64,000 nucleotides of DNA from Drechmeria coniospora (GCF_001625195.1 NC_054391.1:62001-126000); one strand, 5' to 3'. Numbered from the stretch's first letter, positions 1 to 11,380 are shown. Notes: generated by a model from the sequence alone, not told the origin. Numbers and translations: made by a program.

Positions 1-474
1 CTTGAACAGTGCTAAACGTACAACCTAGGTGCTAGGTCAGTATTCTTACAGACATGCTGTAAATATGCCATTAGTGCTCGCACACCTTGGATTACCGCCG
101 TCTTCGCGCAGCACGTACAGCACTTGCGTGCCTCAAGAGGTGTGGAATATGGCAAGGTCAGTATCTACGGTATGCGTATGCTTGTGCCCGACGACCAGTA
201 TGCGCATGTCATACATTTACTTGAGCTTGCGCCCGAGCAGGAAGATCGAGGCAATACTAATGCTGCCCGTCAGCACCATCACGACGACGTACCAGTACTT
301 GGTGTACAAGCACGACCAAGTGCACTTTGCACGGGTTCATGTACCTGTATACGTGAGCGATTCGTACCTCCAGCACGCCAAGGGCAGCATGCAGATGAAT
401 GGCGACGAGTCATATTCATCTCCCCTGTCCTCGTCCCCTCGCATCTTCCGTCGTCGTGTCGTCGTCGTCCCTCG

Positions 475-1756
475 TCAGATCTGCATCATCGACATGGTCG
501 CCGTCGCGAGCGTGCCGGTCGAGCAGACGCACCCGGTCCCGGCGATGCTCGTCACCGGCGGCGCCGTGCAGGTCACCTCGCGGGTGAAGCCCGGCGCCGT
601 GCCCGAGGCCCGAGGCTCCTCCCTCTCCTCGACGGCGGCCGAGGCGCGGACGAGGACGGGGATGATCTGGCCGGTGCCGAGGCTAAAGGGCCGGTGCCGG
701 AGGGCGGTGAGCAGCGAGGCAATCTGGCCCGAGTGGCTCGTCAGGCTGATGGTCATGCCGTCGTCGTGGGCGAAGACGTCGTCGAGGAGGGCCTTGGCGC
801 GTGTGAGCGCGTGCGCCTCCGTCTCGCCCCGGCCGTCGGGGCCGCCGCCCTGCCAGAGCTCGTCAGCCTCGGCAAAGGCGGGCTCAAAGGCAAAGCTGGC
901 CGGGGCGAAGCGGCGGATCCGGCTCCGCGTCGAGCGCCGGTCGCACGTGTGGACGCTGATGCCCTCGCGCAGGAGCTCCTTGATGACGGGCCGGAAGGGA
1001 CGGTCGGCTGGCAGGTCGACCGAGGCAAAGGTCGCGTTGGCCGTCTGGACGCAGCGCGAGAGGGGCGAGACGTAGTACGAGTCAAAGTAGGGCATGCCCT
1101 GGTGGGAGAAGCGCGAGGCAAAGTAGCCGTTGGCCCTGGCCGCCTCGGCGAGCCCCTGGCCGGTGAGGAGGGCGTCGGCCCAGACCGAGGTGCCGTTGCC
1201 GTCGAGCTCGGCCCAGTAGCACTAGGTCCCCGGCCGAGTCAGCGGAACCTTGAGAGGGCGAGGGGGCGAGGGCGAGGGCGGGCGAGGGTGCGGAGCCGAG
1301 ACGTACGTTCCACGCGGGTGTGCCGTAAAAGGACTCGGCCGTGTTGTGCCAGCCCTGGCCGTGGCGTCCAAAGACGAGCAGCTTGTAGCGCACGCGCTCC
1401 TGCCGCCGACAACCGTTGTTGAGGTGGTCGAGCCAGTAGGCGAAGCGCTGCCACTGCGTCTTGCTCCTCGCCGGGTCGAACCAGTCGTCGGTGGGATAGG
1501 TGCGGTTCACGAGACCAAAGTTCCACGCCGCCTGGGGATGCGGCGTTACCATCGGGGCCTCTCACTCGGCGGGCGCCGGGGGGGCGGGGGGTGCCGGGAA
1601 ACGTACATAGTCGAAGCCGTCGGGGTCCGTCGAGGCGTCGTCTTGCAGGAAATAGCCCGGCACCGTGGCGTAGTGAAGCTCCCTGCCCTCTGCCTCGGGC
1701 CAGGCGAGAGAGTGGGACAGGAGGGTGAGCAGGGCAAGCATCGACGTCGGCGTCAT
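475..1756 (-). CDS. Secreted histidine phosphatase (phosphoglycerate mutase-like)
   Basis: Three exons, complement of 475-1221, 1307-1558 and 1607-1756, give 382 residues. Both introns have GTACGT donors and AG acceptors and fall between codons. The start at 1756 begins a short hydrophobic signal peptide (about 18 residues), so the enzyme is probably secreted. Family signatures seen: the phosphohistidine-loop motif FGRHGQGWHN early in exon 2, SPLSRCVQT in exon 3, and the second histidine in SLTSHSGQ. In this superfamily the RHG histidine is transiently phosphorylated and the distal histidine completes the active site. The fungal members closest in layout (signal peptide, FGRHGQGxHN, xYxSPLxRC) are poorly characterised phosphomonoesterases; the substrate cannot be predicted. 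The next gene lies 2.4 kb away, so there is no sign of shared regulation. Confidence 0.85.
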
Positions 1757-1799
1757 CGTCACCGGCAACGGGAGAGCGACGGCGGAAGGAGATTCGTAA

Positions 1800-2630
1800 T
1801 GCCGATGGCGGGGTCTGGCCGTTGATGCCGAGGACGAGCTAGAGGCCGACGACGATCGGCGGTGAGGAGACGATCCGTCCGCGGGGAAAGGTCAACACAC
1901 CTTGGCCGGCTTACGGCATCGGCATCGGCCCCGACGGATGCGTTACGCCCAGGCGGCGAGGCGGCGGAGCGAGGGACGTCGAGCCGGCGCGAGACGAAGC
2001 AAGACGGGTGCCGAGTGGTGCGTCGTGCGTCGTGAAGGGTGCGCGAGTATGGTGAAGGCGTCGTGCTGTCGTCGTTGCACACTATGCGTTATATTGCCGC
2101 ACGAGTGGTGCCTGTACAACCACGTCGAGCGGTGAAGGCGGGCATATCGGATCGCGTCAACTGCTCTTGCCGTACGAACTGCGTTCACGTGCCTCGTCAC
2201 GCATCGTGTCCTCCATCGCGGGTTCGCCACATCATGCTTTGTCTCCGTCCTGTCCTCTCTTCCCTCCCTCGTCAGGCGCCTCTGCCAGCAGACTCGGAAG
2301 AGCACGCAGCGAAGCCAAACGTTTCCGTCCGCCTTCGAATTCGACGGCAGCGAGCGACGTCTGCCGCCCATTTTCCGTCGGTGCCGTTTGGGCACCTGTC
2401 CCGTGCGGGCATGTGCAAGCAAGCGATGAGGAACAACGAATGCTGGTTGCCCCTTGGAATCGACAGGGTCCCGTCCCCTCTTATGCTCTGGATGATATGG
2501 ATGCTCTCGCATCATCACATGTTCGGGATGCCAGCACGCCGAATCATCCCCAGCCTGGGTAAGAGGGCAAACACCCACCATAAAATATGGGCCAAGTGCG
2601 AGCATGTTCGGGGTTCTAGCACGCCGAATC
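1800..2630. other. Intergenic stretch without a supported gene
   Basis: Several open frames overlap here on both strands, but none shows a recognisable domain, a coherent splice structure or a sensible composition (they are rich in Arg, Ser and Cys from frame-shifted GC-rich DNA). A short near-duplicate phrase (gttcgggatgccagcacgcc around 2520, and a variant near 2610) occurs twice with the words 'aatcatcccc/tagcc'. Confidence 0.5.
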
Positions 2631-2634
2631 ATCC

Positions 2635-3200
2635 CTAGCCCGGGGTAAGAGAGCGAACACCAACCGGGAAATTTGCCAGACACGGCAAGGCAGTGAGACA
2701 ACGAGACGGCGAGACGGTGAGACGGCGAGATAGCCAGATGCCCAGCCATCCAGACACAGCCAGCCAGCAAGACAGATAGCGGGACAGCCAGCCAGCCATC
2801 CAGCAAAACAGACAGCGGTACAGCCAGCCAGCCAGCCAGGAAAGCCAACCAGCAAGCAAGTCCGAGCAATCATGAATGAGCACAGTACGACAGAGTGCAG
2901 TTCGTTTAATACTCCGTACACGTACGCCGATTTTACCTAGTATAGCACGACTCTAGCCGAACAGCTATACAGCCACAAGTACAGCCAGACAGCCAGACTC
3001 ATCCATCCATCCAGCCAGCCAGACACATCCATCCAGCCAGACACAATTCATCCAGCCAGACACATCTATCCAGCCAGACACATCCATCCAGCCAGACTCA
3101 TCCATCCAGCCAGACTCATCCATCCAGCCAGACACATCCATCCAGCCAGACACATCCATCCAGCCAGCAAAGCAAACAAGCAAGCAAAAACAAGCACCGT
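2635..3200. repeat. Two CAGC/CATC-rich simple-repeat arrays
   Basis: At 2690-2870 the sequence is built of short units such as gagacggcgaga and then agccagccagcc. At 2970-3185 it is built of a roughly 17-base unit of the form cagacacatccatccagc, repeated about a dozen times with variants. On the minus strand these read as WLAGW/SGWMD peptides, an artefact of the repeat. Both arrays end next to a similar motif (tacctagtatag/tacctagtataa near 2937 and 3250), which suggests that the two arrays with flanks are a diverged duplication. Confidence 0.85.
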
Positions 3201-3259
3201 ACGGACAAGTACAGTTCATGTACACGTACACCTATTTTTACCTATTTTTACCTAGTATA

Positions 3260-4135
3260 ATCCGACTCGAGCCGGCCGACGCCTTCGTCCACGGACCATG
3301 TTCCATGCGCCCGGCAAACGGCCGCTCATGTCTCAGCGGCGCGCAGTGCCACCGCCAAAGGCTGCTGCTGAAGAATGCACCAACCCAAACCTTATATGGC
3401 GCTCGCTGCTTTCAAGCAAACGGCCTGGTCGAAAATGTACCCACGGTTCTCGAACGACGCTCCGAGCCAACCGGCCGTCCATGCATGCCAGGTCGAACCG
3501 GAGCCTGTTCCTCGTCGACGGTGCTGTGACGGACGACCAACCTCGCGGTACAGTCAAGAATGATTCTCCGTCGCTTCCCATCGTACCGACGGACCCTACC
3601 GATGGAGATTGTGGCCGTCCACATGGCACAGTACGTGCCGTGCACTCGTGTGCGCAGGCCGACATGCGACGTCGACGCCCTGCACCTGGCCATCTGGGGC
3701 TCCTCCCGTCCATCGTCGTCACCGCCCTGCATGGCCGTGTCGGTCCTGTCTGGCTGCTGGTCGACCTGTCCGTGACGCGACATGATCGCCTTGACATCGA
3801 CGGCGAACTTTGGCAGCCCCTCGTCCGCACTCTCTGCCTTTGCGTGGCGTCGGCGACCCGGAACGGACTCGTGGCTTGGACACACACCCCCCCCCCCCCC
3901 CCTCAGCTTGCCCATTCCCGTCGGAGCTGTCGAGGAGTTGGTGCATGCGTGTGTGCCTGCGTGCCTTCATTCCGGACAAACGCCCGGATTGCCGTCATCC
4001 TTCTGGATGCCATCGCGAGTCTTCCTTGGCACATGGCGACCCGCGACCGGCCAGCAGCGTCGACTTCCCACCCTCGACGAGCCATCACCGACTCGCCTCG
4101 TCCGATGGAACGGACGGAGCAACCGATGTCGTCGT
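3260..4135. other. Intergenic stretch upstream of the CFEM receptor
   Basis: A long open frame on the plus strand (3298-4143) covers this interval, but overlapping long frames exist on the other strand too and none has a domain. It includes a run of about 17 C around 3887-3902. It most likely holds the promoter and 5' leader of the receptor gene starting at 4140. Confidence 0.45.
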
Positions 4136-4139
4136 CATC

Positions 4140-5605
4140 ATGAGGTCATCTCTTCTCCTGTCGCTCGCCGCCGTCGTCGTCGTCGCCGCGAGGGCCGCCG
4201 ACACGGCCACCGTCGCCGCCAGCCTGCCGCCCTGCGCTGTGCGTTGTTCCCCTCGCCGAGGCTCGCGTCATCGCTGAACCGCTCGCTCGCCCAGTTGACC
4301 TGCCTAACCGCCGCCGTCGAGAGCTCGAAATGCACTGTCACCGACCTCGCCTGTCTCTGCGCCGATGACGCTCTGCAGGAACGTGTCGGCCGCTGCCTCG
4401 AGTCCAGCTGCACCCTCTCCGAGGCTCTCTGTACGTGCCGTGGCCCGTCGACGAGTCGTGTCGTGCGTGCCCTGCCGTGCCCCGTTGACCGCCTCCTCCT
4501 CCAGCCGCCACCAACACGACCAAGACGGCCTGCGACGCGCCCGTGCGGGACCGGTCGGCTCAATACGTCGAGACGGTCATCCCCCTCGGCGTCGTCGCCA
4601 TCGTCATGACGGCGACGCGCCTCGTCTTCATGCAGTTCTTCAGCGCCGCCCGCGCCCTTCGCCCCGACGACTGGGCCATGGCCGCGACGCTCGTCATCTG
4701 CGTCGCCGGCCTCGTCGTCGGCGTCGAGGGCCTCGCCGCCAACGGCCTCGGCCGCGACGTCTGGACCATGACCGTGTCCGAGATATCCACCTTTGCCCTC
4801 TACTTCTTCGTCATGGAGGTCCTCTACGTCGTCGGCATCTCCCTCATCAAGCTTAGCCTCTCCCTCTTTTACCTCCAAATCTTCCTCGGCCCGAGCATCC
4901 GCGTCCTACTCTGGGCTACCGTCGTCTTCAACGTCCTCTACGGCGTCGTCTTTACCATCACCGCCATCTTCCAGTGCTCGCCCGTGAGCTACTTCTGGGA
5001 CCAGTACCTGCCGGGCGCCGACGGTAGCTGCATCAACATCAACGTCTTCGGCTGGCTCAACGCCGCCATCGGCGTCCTCATCGACCTCTGGATGATCGGC
5101 GTCCCCCTCTGCCAGGTTTTCCGCCTCCACATGCACTGGAAGAAAAAGGTCGGCGTCGCCGTCATGTTCCTGCTGGGCACCTTGTGAGTCGACCGAGGGG
5201 GAGGCCAAAGTCCAGTCCGAGGGAGAAACACTGCTGACCGCCGGCCCGCGCGCCCGCCCCCCCAGCGTCACCGTCGTCTCCATCTTTCGCCTGCACTCGC
5301 TGATATACTTTGCCAAGTCGAGCAACCCGACCTGGGACCAGTGGACGACGGCCTACTGGTCCGTCATCGAGATCAACGTCGGCATGATCTGCACCTGCCT
5401 CCCGACCTTTCGCCTCATCCTCGTCCGCCTCTTCCCGACCGTCTTTGGCGCCTCGCGGTCGACGACGTCGTACCAGCAGAGCCTCGCGTGCCAGGAGAGG
5501 AGCAAGACGCGACCCGAGGAGGCGGGGGCCGCCGGTCTCGACTCCCACTACGAAGCGGCCGTAACGCAATCCGTGCGCCGGAGCACGACGCGGAGCGAGG
5601 CTTGA
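4140..5605 (+). CDS. CFEM-domain seven-transmembrane receptor (Pth11-like)
   Basis: Four exons, 4140-4238, 4295-4430, 4505-5183 and 5266-5605, give 417 residues. Donors are GTGCGT, GTACGT and GTGAGT; phases match at every junction. Order of parts: a signal peptide (about residues 1-20), then a CFEM domain with the ordered cysteines of [23 protein letters not shown] and GRCLESSC, then seven hydrophobic segments carrying the conserved rhodopsin-like block typical of Pth11-type proteins (W(D/T) in the extracellular loop, [38 protein letters not shown]), and a polar Ser/Arg/Glu-rich cytoplasmic tail. Such receptors act at the plasma membrane; Pth11 in Magnaporthe senses surfaces upstream of cAMP signalling. 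The ligand is unknown. An isolated gene, with convergent glycosyltransferase downstream (158 bases between stops). Confidence 0.9.
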
Positions 5606-5762
5606 CGTCACACCGACGACGCCGGCCGCGTCGGAACGGCAAAGGCATGATTCTCGTCCCATTACGTCTACGTCGCGCTGCTCGTCGAATCCCGTCCATG
5701 CCGTCCACGCCGTCCACGTCGCCCGCGCCCGCCCGCGCCCGCCAGCGCGTCCCTCGCGCCAC

Positions 5763-7018
5763 TCACTTGCCGTCGTACAGCACGCTCAGGGAATCGTTGC
5801 CGGGAAAGATGAGGTCCCACGCCCGCTCGAGCGCCATCTCCTCAAAGGCGACGTCGACGTCCTGCGGCCACGTGCCCCAGACGCTGCCGCTCTCCTTCAC
5901 CGCCGCCCAGCCGCTGCCCTCGTCTTCCTCCTCCTTCTTGTCCTGGTTGATGTCGCTGTTGGCGCCCCGCAGGCCCATGCCGATGTTGTCCGCGTAGCGC
6001 CACTGGGCCACGACGGGTGGCATCACGCTGTAGGCGACGAGGTCGCCCGACGTGACGAGCTCGCGCATGAGCAGGTCGACGGGCGCGTTGAGGTCGACGG
6101 CGCTCCGGAGCAGCATCTTGGCCGCGCCCGTCTGGCTGATGGCGTAGGCCGTGGTGCAGGCGAAGCCGCCCGACCGTCGAACGACCCTCTCGCGCCCGAG
6201 GGTCCGGCCCCAATAGTCCTTGCCCGGCGGAACGTGCGGGTCGTGGTAGAAGACGCTGACGTCCCTGTCCTTGCCGCCCTCCATGCACTGCCCGATGGAC
6301 AGGATGTCCCAGTGGCCGCTGCACCACGGGTCCTCCCGCGTCGGCCTGCAGGGCGAGCGCTCCGACGGCGCCCCCCAGGCTGGCTGCGGCAGCGCCGTCG
6401 ACTCAATGTCCCTCAGCAGCTTGGTGAAGTGCCGGTTCACCTCGGACATGATGCTCCGCACGTGCAGGTCCCACGTCGTGTCGGACTCGATGACGAGGAC
6501 GGGCGCCGCGTTCCCCCGCAGCATCGACGCCCAGATCTGCGGCCCCTCGGGTCAGCCGGAGTCGCGACGGGGACGAGGACGACGGGGACGGGGACGGCGA
6601 GGACGGCGCTCACGTTGGCGTGCGCCCGCCAGCAGCCCTTCTGGCCGGGCTTGAGATAGCCCGGGTTGTGCATGGGCGGCATGCCGACGTCGCGTATCAT
6701 GTCGGGCTCGACGGCCCGCGACTCGGTCAGCCGCAGGCCCGTGAGGAAGGCCTGTATCGACGCGGCGTCGAGCCGATCGTACCGGCTGCGCAGGTTGATG
6801 TAGCGGATGCTGCCGAAGCCGAGCGTGCTGTTGCCGGCCGCCCTTACGGCCCGCGCGCCGCCGTCCCACTGCCTCTCGCGCAGCAGCATCCCGCGGTTCC
6901 TCCAGCCGCCGGCGCCTTCGCCCCGATAGCTCGCGAGGAGGCAGACGCCGACGACGAGGACGAAGCCGACGAGGGGCGAGGCGACGACGAGCAGGCGCCG
7001 GACCCAGGCGAGAGACAT
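5763..7018 (-). CDS. Family 25-type glycosyltransferase, type II membrane protein
   Basis: Two exons, complement of 5763-6536 and 6614-7018, with one intron (donor GTGAGC, acceptor CAG, between codons), give 392 residues. The N-terminus has a short basic stretch followed by one hydrophobic segment (about residues 10-30), as in a Golgi signal anchor. The lumenal part opens with GSIRYINLRSRYDRLDA, the usual start of GT25/LPS-glycosyltransferase domains (IxxINLxxRxDR), followed by GCWRAHAN and PVLVIESD, corresponding to the acceptor loop and the acidic metal/nucleotide site of the family. Later comes a Cys-containing region (CSGHWDILSIGQC) and TTAYAISQTGAAKML, also typical. Fungal members are mostly uncharacterised; protein or glycan galactosylation/glucosylation in the secretory pathway is an inference. 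Alternative start codons upstream were rejected because the signal anchor begins at this ATG. Confidence 0.85.
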
Positions 7019-7880
7019 TTTCCTTTTCGCGTCGCTCCGGAAGCCGGCGAGGCGTGCGTTGTCCGCTGCGCTACTACGCCGAGGACCGTGGCATCCTTGC
7101 GTGGCGAGGCGCGTCGTCGTCGCCGGCGAGGCATGCGTCGCCTTTTCTGCGTCGCCGGCCTCGTCGTCGGCCCGTTGGCACATGCTTCAAGCGGCCGACG
7201 AGCTCGTCGCGCGACCTCCACGCCGCCGTCCAAGGTTTCCCCCTGCTTCGGCGATGGCTTGTCCGTTCAAAAAGCGCTCGTCCGTGGCGGCGACGGTTCG
7301 CCCCGAGCAACAAAGGCCCGGCGGCCACGAGTCGTGACGGACAGCTCGCCGGATCCCTCTCACGACGCTGGCGGGAGCGGAGATGTGTCCAGACGGCATC
7401 GGCGGTTCTGCCTCGATGCGTTCGCCGCAAGCCCACGCCGAGAAGCATGACCGAAACGCTACGGTGGCAATGCCCACGAGGGAATCACGGCGAAACGGAG
7501 GTGCATCGGCGGTGATGCGCCCAAGGGCTCACCCTTTGGCGGAGCCACAGCACGAAGGTTACTGGCGAGCGACCACGACGCCGAACGCTTTCCGAATCGG
7601 CGGTGCGAGGACGGCGAGCCGGGAGCGTCTCGGCTCAAAGTACGTGGCACTTGGCATGCGCTGCGGGTGTGAACCCTGTTCCCGCGCCCTCCCCCCTCCT
7701 TGTCTTTTGTCTCGCGAGAGAATCGGCTGTTGGACAAAGTTACTTTTGTTCTCCCCCAACCGAATTGCGCGGCCACTTTTGTTTGCCGTGCAGCAGCGGC
7801 ACGGGGATGCGGGCGTCGGCGGCCGGTTCTACGCAGTGCCTGCTCGTGTCGTCGTTGCCCCCTTTTCCGCTGCATGTATC
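7019..7880. other. Intergenic stretch without a supported gene
   Basis: Overlapping Arg/Ser-rich open frames on both strands, no domain. It contains the upstream region of the glycosyltransferase gene and leads into a minisatellite array. Confidence 0.45.
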
Positions 7881-7884
7881 GAGG

Positions 7885-8345
7885 ATATGGAGCGGTCTCT
7901 ACACTCGCAGGACGGAACAAACCGATGATGGCGTGCTGTTGCCCGCGACGTTGATGACCGGCATCCGGTGTATCTTCAGTATGAGGTCTCTTCGCTCGCA
8001 GACGGAAGACACCGATGATGGCGTGCTGTTGCCCGCGACGTTGATGACCGGCATCAGGTACCTTCAGTATGAGGTCTCTACGCTCGCAGGACGGAATACA
8101 CCGATTCTCTCGTGTCGTCACCACGGCATCGATGGCTAGTACGCAGGGGTACCTTCAGCATAAGGTCTCTACGCTCGCAGGACGGAAGACACCGATGATG
8201 GCGTGCTGTTGCCCGCGACATTGATGACCGGCATCAGGGTTGATAACCGGCATCAGGGGTACCTTCAGTATGAGGTCTCTACGCTCGCAGGACGGAATAC
8301 ACCGATTCTCCCGTGTCATCGCCACAGCATCGATGGCTAGCACGC
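7885..8345. repeat. Minisatellite array, unit about 87-100 bases
   Basis: About five copies of a unit containing ggtctctacgctcgcagg, then a block 'acaccgatgatggcgtgctg' and 'ttgatgaccggcatcag'. Copies start near 7894, 7983, 8070, 8165 and 8275. Two copies carry an alternative block (cgattctc[ct]cgtgtc...catcgatggctag), so there are two subtypes that alternate. Confidence 0.9.
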
Positions 8346-8419
8346 AGGTAGACTAGCACCATACGGCCTCTACGCCCGCAAAACTGAATAAACTGGTGAC
8401 TCCCTTTTGTCGCCGCGTA

Positions 8420-9170
8420 CAGTTGATATGTTGATGTCTGTTGATATGTTGATTTCTGTTGATATGTTGATTTCTGTTGATATGTTGATGTCTGTTGATA
8501 TGTCCGTTGATATGTTGACGTCTGTTGATATGTCGATGCCTGTTGATATCCGTTCATGTCTGTAATACCTGTTCATGTCTGTTGATGTTCGTAGATGCCT
8601 GTGATATCCGTTCATGTCTTTAATGTCCGTAGATGTCTGTGATATCCGTTCATGTCTTTAATGTCCGTAGATGTCTGTGATATCCGTTTATGTCTTTAAT
8701 ATCCGTTGATGTCTGTAATATTTGTTCATTTCTGCTAATGTCCGTAGATGTCTGGTATCCGTTCTGTTGTTGTTGGTTCGGTTCTGGGGGAAACTGGTAA
8801 CAAGAGATCTCTTTCAATGGATTCAAATTGGTACGAAAGGAGGGAAAAGAGGCTGCCCCTGAGCGGCAACTTTTATCCTCTCTGTGATCGTGCCCCACAC
8901 GATCACGTGATCCTAGTCTACTATTGCCCACTATATACATACAACACACAGTTGTTAATGTCCGTATATGTCTGTAATATCCGTTTACGTCTTTAATTTC
9001 CGTTGATGTCTGTAATATCTGCTCATTTCTGCCAATGTCTGTAGATGTCTGTAATATCTGTTCATGTCTGCTAATGTCCGTGGATGTCTGTGGTATTCGG
9101 TCATGTCTTTAATGTCCGTAAATGTCTGTAATGTCTGTTATATCCGTTCATGTCCGCTGATATCAGTGCT
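8420..9170. repeat. Short-unit array based on ttgatatgttgatgtctg
   Basis: Units of 10-20 bases (ttgatatg, tgatgtctg, tgtctgtaatatccgttcatg) repeat over about 750 bases, interrupted at about 8755-8960 by a different, dispersed element. The array reads on both sides of that element, which suggests the element inserted into an existing array. Confidence 0.85.
8765..8950 (-). mobile_element. LTR-like dispersed fragment inside a minisatellite
   Basis: Read on the minus strand, this segment matches two stretches near the right edge of the window (62571-62745 and 62777-62932): tgtaccaa[a]ttgaatca, aaagagatctcttgtta, ccagtttcccccagaaccg and a terminal aaccaaca. The shared end (…CCAACA, with TGTTGG as its inverse) resembles the end of an LTR. 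No coding part of a retroelement is present, so this would be a solo or truncated LTR. The class assignment is inference. Confidence 0.55.
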
Positions 9171-9179
9171 GTAAACGTA

Positions 9180-10070
9180 CAGTATGCTCTATCCTACACC
9201 CGTACGTAATAGCCATGTAGTAAGTACATTGTAGGGACAAGGACTTGCTTCATCCCCTCGTCTCCGCAGGTACAAGTCTTATCCATACCGTTCCAGCATA
9301 TTCTCTGCACCTTGTCAAGTACCTGGCTGTACGACGAGGTCTCTATGAGCAAGTACACACTTGCATCATGGAATCAAACCCATATCCCCTTTGGTCGCCG
9401 CAAGCAACCGAGCCGTTGATAGCCGCACTGTGGAAAGGTTAGGACGGACGACCATCAATATCAGGACTCTACTGATGCACTCTCATGACAGAATGAAGCC
9501 TTTACCTCCTCCTGTCGCTGCAAGTATCGTACAGTCGATATCCGTACCGTGCAAGGACATACTGGGCGCAGCAGCGGCATGTACGTGTACGGCTCTATCT
9601 ACGTCCTACTGGCAAATATCAGGCCTCTATGTTCGCACCATGGTATTGTACGCCCTTTGTTGCCCTTTGTCACCGCATGGACGGAGCGTGTTGACGTTGT
9701 GCCGGGCTTGATCCCGGACGGATCGTGATGATGATGGATTCGTTCTACAGACTCGCCTTGACCGTGGCCATGACCCCGACGGTTCCATCGCATAATGCCA
9801 ACAACCACCCTTTCAACTTGGGGTTTTCCTTGACGGGGAATGATTCATATTAAAAGATTCATATTACACTATAGACTATGGCGCTGTAACATTTGTGCAG
9901 AAAAAAGCACACGGGACAGTACATGTAGGTAAGACGACAGGGTGAGGTGATGAAAGAAAACGAGCAAAAGGGCGCACTCGCGGTGCGTATTAGTAGCCAA
10001 CACCTGCGACGCCAGCGTCACACTCAACACGAAAGCAAAGTCGAGCACGGCGCCGAAGCTTGTTGTCGGC
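9180..10070. other. Intergenic stretch, no supported gene
   Basis: Contains partial repeats of a phrase with 'cctttggtcgccgcaag', 'cctcctgtcgctgcaag' and 'gccctttgtcaccgcatgg' spaced about 120-160 bases apart (9390-9680), a very diverged minisatellite. No credible coding sequence. The 3' end of the metallopeptidase gene follows. Confidence 0.45.
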
Positions 10071-10071
10071 A

Positions 10072-11253
10072 CTATTGGTAGTACTGATATGCGCCGCCCT
10101 GGGCATATTGACCCTGAGCATATTGACCGTTCTGGGCATATTGACCATTCTGGGCATATTGACCCTGAGCATACTGACCCTGAGCATATTGACCGTTCTG
10201 GGCATATTGACCGTTCTGGGCATATTGACCGTTCTGGGCATATTGACCGTTCTGGTAATATTGGCCGTTCTGGTAGTATTGGCCGTTCTGGGCATATTGG
10301 TACTGCCCTGTCCCTTGAGCATATTCGCTTCTTTGAGGTGCACCGGATACACCTCCCAAGGCATTTTCATTTTGACTGGATTGGAGTGCCGTATTTTGAC
10401 CGAATTGGGCCGCGCTGTTTCGACCGGAAGAGAAAGTCCCCTGCGCATCTGTCCCCAGGGTATTGTCAATTATACCGGATGAGTCTGTCCCCTGGGATCC
10501 CATCCCCGAGGATGGTGGTATCTGGCCGCCTTGGCCCGCATCCTGCTTCGTAGCCTGTGCCTTGTCCTTGGCGGTTGTAGCACCTTCACCAGGAGTCTTT
10601 TGCGCACGATTCGACAGCTCTTGGTCGGTGCAACTCAGGTCGGCGGCCTGGGCGAACTGGGAGTAGGTGTCGGCGTGGATGAGGTTGTTCTGGCCGTTGA
10701 GGCTGAAGATGAAGTTGAGACCGTAACCGCCGAGAGTGTTCTTGGGGGCGAGATTGCTTAGATCCTGCGTACCCCTGAGCGCATGCGTCATCTCGTGCAG
10801 CATGGTATTGCCGGCATCGATTCCACCACATTGCGAGTTCCGAATATCTGCTTTGACGAAGAAGCCGCGGCAAAGGATGACCTCGCCATTCTTGGTGATG
10901 CCCCCGGCCCACGAGCAGCCTTGATCCTTTGTATCATCACAGGTGACTTTCACTTGCCCCTGTCCTTTGGACTCGCACTCGGCCGCAACCGCGTTGTAGA
11001 CATCGGCGACTTGTTGACGCGAGTTTTGGTCCTCGAACTTGAAGAAGTCCTTCATTAGATTGCTCGACGTATCCAAGGCCGCTTTGGCAGCCGTCCGCGC
11101 CATGCCGGCGCATTGCGTCAGAGAGTTCTTTACCACCGCATTTCCTCTGCAGTCGGCCTCGATGATGGAGCGCGGGTTGATGAAACCAAATTCCGACGAG
11201 GGCGCGGCAGCTGCCGTCAAGGCGTATGCCGTGAGGAGGGCGAGGGCACTCAT
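10072..11253 (-). CDS. Secreted M35-like metallopeptidase with Gln/Tyr/Asn/Gly repeat tail
   Basis: A single exon of 393 residues. A signal peptide covers residues 1-17 (cleavage near AAA-AP). The catalytic domain (about 25-220) has the deuterolysin/aspzincin zinc site: HEMTH at 153-157 and GTQD at 161-164, whose Asp is the third zinc ligand in this family, followed by a YGLNFIFSLN core and the AQAADLSC region. Classical deuterolysins have a long propeptide; here the mature-like domain follows the signal peptide almost directly. Residues about 220-320 are a Ser/Gly/Thr/Gln-rich linker, and 320-393 are about 14 near-perfect copies of NGQYAQ/NGQYYQ/GQYAQ. The tail DNA (10072-10310) is itself a minisatellite kept in frame. 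The gene is a paralogue of the one at 15282-16298 (same strand). Expected role: extracellular proteolysis, with the tail perhaps binding or aggregating. Confidence 0.88.
   Translation of the reverse strand: MSALALLTAYALTAAAAPSSEFGFINPRSIIEADCRGNAVVKNSLTQCAGMARTAAKAALDTSSNLMKDFFKFEDQNSRQQVADVYNAVAAECESKGQGQVKVTCDDTKDQGCSWAGGITKNGEVILCRGFFVKADIRNSQCGGIDAGNTMLHEMTHALRGTQDLSNLAPKNTLGGYGLNFIFSLNGQNNLIHADTYSQFAQAADLSCTDQELSNRAQKTPGEGATTAKDKAQATKQDAGQGGQIPPSSGMGSQGTDSSGIIDNTLGTDAQGTFSSGRNSAAQFGQNTALQSSQNENALGGVSGAPQRSEYAQGTGQYQYAQNGQYYQNGQYYQNGQYAQNGQYAQNGQYAQNGQYAQGQYAQGQYAQNGQYAQNGQYAQGQYAQGGAYQYYQ
10075..10312. repeat. In-frame coding minisatellite (15/18-base units)
   Basis: The plus strand shows repeated tattgaccgttctgggca units of 15 or 18 bases. 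On the minus strand they encode GQYAQ and NGQYAQ. All unit changes preserve frame, which shows that the array is under coding constraint, unlike most arrays in this window. Confidence 0.9.
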
Positions 11254-11380
11254 TCTGCTGTAAGTGGCTAGTAAGGGTAGGGTAGGTAAAATGCAAATTG
11301 TTGTAGGCGAACGAAGCGAGGCGGATGGAGATTGGTATTCTTGCTATGGAAACGGGAACGAGAAGTGAGAAACTGCCGTC

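Noticed and set aside
3298..4143. A 281-codon open frame before the CFEM receptor
   Set aside because: No domain, and equally long frames overlap on the opposite strand; likely chance openness in GC-rich DNA.
7885..8345. CRISPR-like regular array
   Set aside because: Units are contiguous diverged tandem copies rather than short repeats with unique spacers, and the host is a eukaryote.
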